A stretch of 64,000 nt of DNA. Origin: Planctomycetota bacterium (GTDB lineage Bacteria; Planctomycetota; Planctomycetia; Pirellulales; Pirellulaceae). Below the pieces are notes generated by a model. It was given only the letters and a program-made list of their open reading frames with translations. It ran no database searches and was not told the DNA's origin. The DNA lies in NCBI GenBank assembly GCA_026692905.1, contig JAPLNL010000119.1:271072-335071 (forward strand). The letters run 5' to 3'. The translations under genes and the position numbers were made by a program. Each line of letters begins with the position of its first letter. Positions within the stretch are counted from its first letter, which is position 1. Shown in pieces: positions 62,092-64,000 of this stretch.

Positions 62092-64000
62092 ATGCGTCTC
62101 GCTTTTCGTTCAGTTCTTCTAACGCACGTTCTCGCGGCCTCATTTCTCCTCGGCACGCTCACATCTGCCGGGTGGGCGCAACAAAGTGGAACCTGGAACT
62201 CCAACACCGCCGGCAACTGGAGCGATTCCAGCAAGTGGGCCAGCGGTGTGGCTGACGGAGTGGACAGTACCGCCACCTTAGGCGACTTCATCACCGGCAA
62301 TCTCACCATCACATTGGACGGAAATCGCAACATCGGCAACATCACCGCGGCGGATACCACCCACAATTACACCATCGGCTTAACTACGGGCCCAACTACT
62401 TCAAACATACTAACGCTCGACGTGACCACAGGCGCGCCGGTCATCGACGTCACTACAAGTGGCCGCACCCTCACCATCAACAGCGTGGTCGCCGGCAACG
62501 ACGGACTCACCAAAAACGGCGCTGGCGCTCTCACTTTGAACAACGTGAACACCTACACTGGCGTTACGACAATTAACGCGGGATTTGTGACAATCAACAA
62601 CGCTGCCGGCCTAGGCAGCACGCTCAATGGCACCACGGTCAACAGCGGTGGACAACTCCGGCTCAGCAATAATATCACCGTAGCCGAAGCTCTGACCCTC
62701 AAGGGGATGGGTGGGGGTACGACTGCGACGAGAGGTGCCCTGAGTAATCAAAGTGGCAACAATACCTACACGGGAGCAATCACTCTCGAAAGCAACTCCG
62801 CGATTAATGTGCGGGATACTCGGACTACTTCAATCAGCGGTAACGTTTCATTGACGCTCGACTCCACGGCTACAATCGCTCTTGGCAGCAATAACCTCAC
62901 ACTCTATAGCGACAGAACTGCCCAAGCAGAAACCGCGGGAGTTGTTCCTCAGCTCATTATCAATTCCGTTATCAGCGGCACGGGTGGCCTGGACGTGAGT
63001 GGTATCGGCACGGTAAATTTCAACGCGGCCAACACCTACTCGGGAACAACCTCCCTCACACAAGGTGGGCTTGCTCTAGGCAACGTGAACGCCCTGCAAA
63101 ATAGCACGCTCGAAACGTCGCCAACGGGTTTTGGTGGTCGAGCGCTCAACTTCACCGTCGCCGGCACCAACACCTACAACCTTGGTGGATTGTCGGGTGA
63201 CCTCGGCATCGACATTGGCGCCAACACGCTGAGCGTGGGCGCGAACAATGCTACCACTACTAACACTGGAGTACTCTCTGGTGCAGGCGGACTCACCAAA
63301 GTCGGTACTGGCACGCTGAACTTCGGGGGTGCGCAACAATACACGGGTGCAACCAACATCAATGGTGGTACCTTGAATCTTACTGGTGCTACGATTTTGG
63401 CTGGAAGTACTGTCAATGTGGGAACAGCCGGAACGCTTACTGGCGGCGGTACCATTTCCGGCAACGCAACTCTTACCGGTAATGGCATTATCAGTCTAGG
63501 AAACACCACCATCGGTGGTACGCTCGCGGTTACCGGGGGCAATTGGAACGGACTTGGTACCGTTACGGGTGCGGTCACCTCGAGCAGCGGGACTTTCAAC
63601 GTCGGCAGCGGTGCTAACCTTACAGCCAACGGCGGACTCAACGTTACCGGTGGCACGATCGCGGCAGGGAACTCTGCGAGTACTATCACGGGAAATGTGA
63701 ATTACACGAGTGGCAGCAACAGCACTGTCCAAGGTGTGATCGCTGGAACGGGCAGCACACTCACGATGAATAACTCCGCGTCGACCCTTACGCTTTCGGG
63801 TGCCAACACCTACACGGGTGCAACCAATGTGACCGCGGGAACGCTCATCGTGAATGGCAACAACTCGGCTGCGACAGGAGCTGTTACCGTGAGCAGCGGT
63901 GCGACACTTGGTGGGACGGGAACGATTGGTGGCGCCACAACCATCGCTGGGATCCATAACCCTGGAAACTCACCCGGCATTCAAACGTTTAATAGCAATT
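62092..64000 (+). CDS. Secreted autotransporter-type beta-strand repeat (PATR) protein, 3' end beyond window
   Basis: The frame is open to the right edge, with 636 codons visible. I use the ATG at 62092 because AAGGG precedes it and it gives a standard signal peptide (MRLAFRSVLLTHVLAASFLL, cleavage near GWA-QQ); an in-frame ATG exists at 62053. The mature protein opens SGTWNSNTAGNWSDSSKWASG, then has several copies of the passenger-associated beta-strand motif, such as GLTKNGAGALTLNNVNTYTG, GLTKVGTGTLNFGGAQQYTG and LTLSGANTYTGATNVTAGTL. Together they form a beta-helix surface protein. The C-terminal anchor is not visible. Codons rich in ACC, AAC and GGC set it apart from most neighbours. Confidence 0.9.
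   Translation, partial: MRLAFRSVLLTHVLAASFLLGTLTSAGWAQQSGTWNSNTAGNWSDSSKWASGVADGVDSTATLGDFITGNLTITLDGNRNIGNITAADTTHNYTIGLTTGPTTSNILTLDVTTGAPVIDVTTSGRTLTINSVVAGNDGLTKNGAGALTLNNVNTYTGVTTINAGFVTINNAAGLGSTLNGTTVNSGGQLRLSNNITVAEALTLKGMGGGTTATRGALSNQSGNNTYTGAITLESNSAINVRDTRTTSISGNVSLTLDSTATIALGSNNLTLYSDRTAQAETAGVVPQLIINSVISGTGGLDVSGIGTVNFNAANTYSGTTSLTQGGLALGNVNALQNSTLETSPTGFGGRALNFTVAGTNTYNLGGLSGDLGIDIGANTLSVGANNATTTNTGVLSGAGGLTKVGTGTLNFGGAQQYTGATNINGGTLNLTGATILAGSTVNVGTAGTLTGGGTISGNATLTGNGIISLGNTTIGGTLAVTGGNWNGLGTVTGAVTSSSGTFNVGSGANLTANGGLNVTGGTIAAGNSASTITGNVNYTSGSNSTVQGVIAGTGSTLTMNNSASTLTLSGANTYTGATNVTAGTLIVNGNNSAATGAVTVSSGATLGGTGTIGGATTIAGIHNPGNSPGIQTFNSN

Noticed and set aside
63174..63957. Antisense open frames of 150-170 residues beneath the repeat-rich surface protein
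   Set aside because: Repetitive GC-rich coding sequence commonly leaves antisense frames open. The plus-strand frame has a signal peptide and repeats of a known family.

Overview
The window looks like chromosomal DNA of a planctomycete, most likely from the Pirellula/Rhodopirellula branch. This is inferred from gene content. Three secreted proteins carry versions of the planctomycete N-terminal 'LEERRVL' motif (12565, 40058, 44679). There are two large transmembrane Ser/Thr kinases, one translationally coupled to an ECF sigma factor. Also present are a type I sulfatase, DUF6807 (PmoA-like), DUF4114 and TIGR03545/TIGR03546-type proteins, a dockerin-bearing protease, a sialate O-acetylesterase with FG-GAP repeats, and a sugar dehydrogenase fused to a haem-binding region. 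No rRNA, tRNA, CRISPR array, prophage or intact insertion sequence was recognised.

Layout. 1-5.3 kb: small hypothetical genes, a Ser/Thr kinase with a membrane anchor, and an ABC ATPase with no permease beside it. 5.4-9.1 kb: an exported peroxiredoxin and the TIGR03545/TIGR03546 pair. 9.2-12.1 kb: an S4 RNA-binding protein, a coupled KDPG aldolase and KDG kinase operon, and a Cys-rich lipoprotein. 12.6-19.8 kb: a 1679-residue M36 metalloprotease with PPC and dockerin domains, lspA and threonine synthase. 20-25.9 kb: two overlapping DUF21/CBS membrane proteins, a large ABC-2 permease, an ExeA-type AAA ATPase and a DUF2203 protein. 26-28.9 kb: a TadE-TadG-TadE set behind a DUF4114 secreted protein. 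29.3-36.8 kb: TerB-like, MaoC-like, esterase/FG-GAP, DUF6807, argC, Nudix and histidine phosphatase genes. 37-46.6 kb: the sugar dehydrogenase/haem protein, a motif-bearing surface protein, the sigma factor-kinase pair and a matrixin-like protease. 46.8-55.5 kb: a DUF3352-like protein, a dGTPase-like HD hydrolase, deoC with an M20 hydrolase, and two signalling genes (receiver-HPt, then receiver-PAS-GGDEF-EAL). 55.6-64 kb: sulfatase, dienelactone hydrolase, ilvN-ilvC, a frameshifted acetyltransferase, and the start of a repeat-rich autotransporter-type protein that runs off the window.

The metabolic genes are ordinary housekeeping and sugar catabolism: 2-keto-3-deoxygluconate breakdown, branched-chain amino acid, arginine and threonine synthesis, and deoxyribose degradation. 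Much of the rest is a heterotroph's secreted or surface inventory.

The least explained material lies between genes. Several families of short palindromic repeats recur across the window. The most striking are a TAGCACGACGCGCAAG family, expanded into a 33-bp tandem array at 33830-34152, and a twin-hairpin family whose two arms carry compensating base-pair changes. A cluster of three consecutive hairpins lies at 61644-61750.
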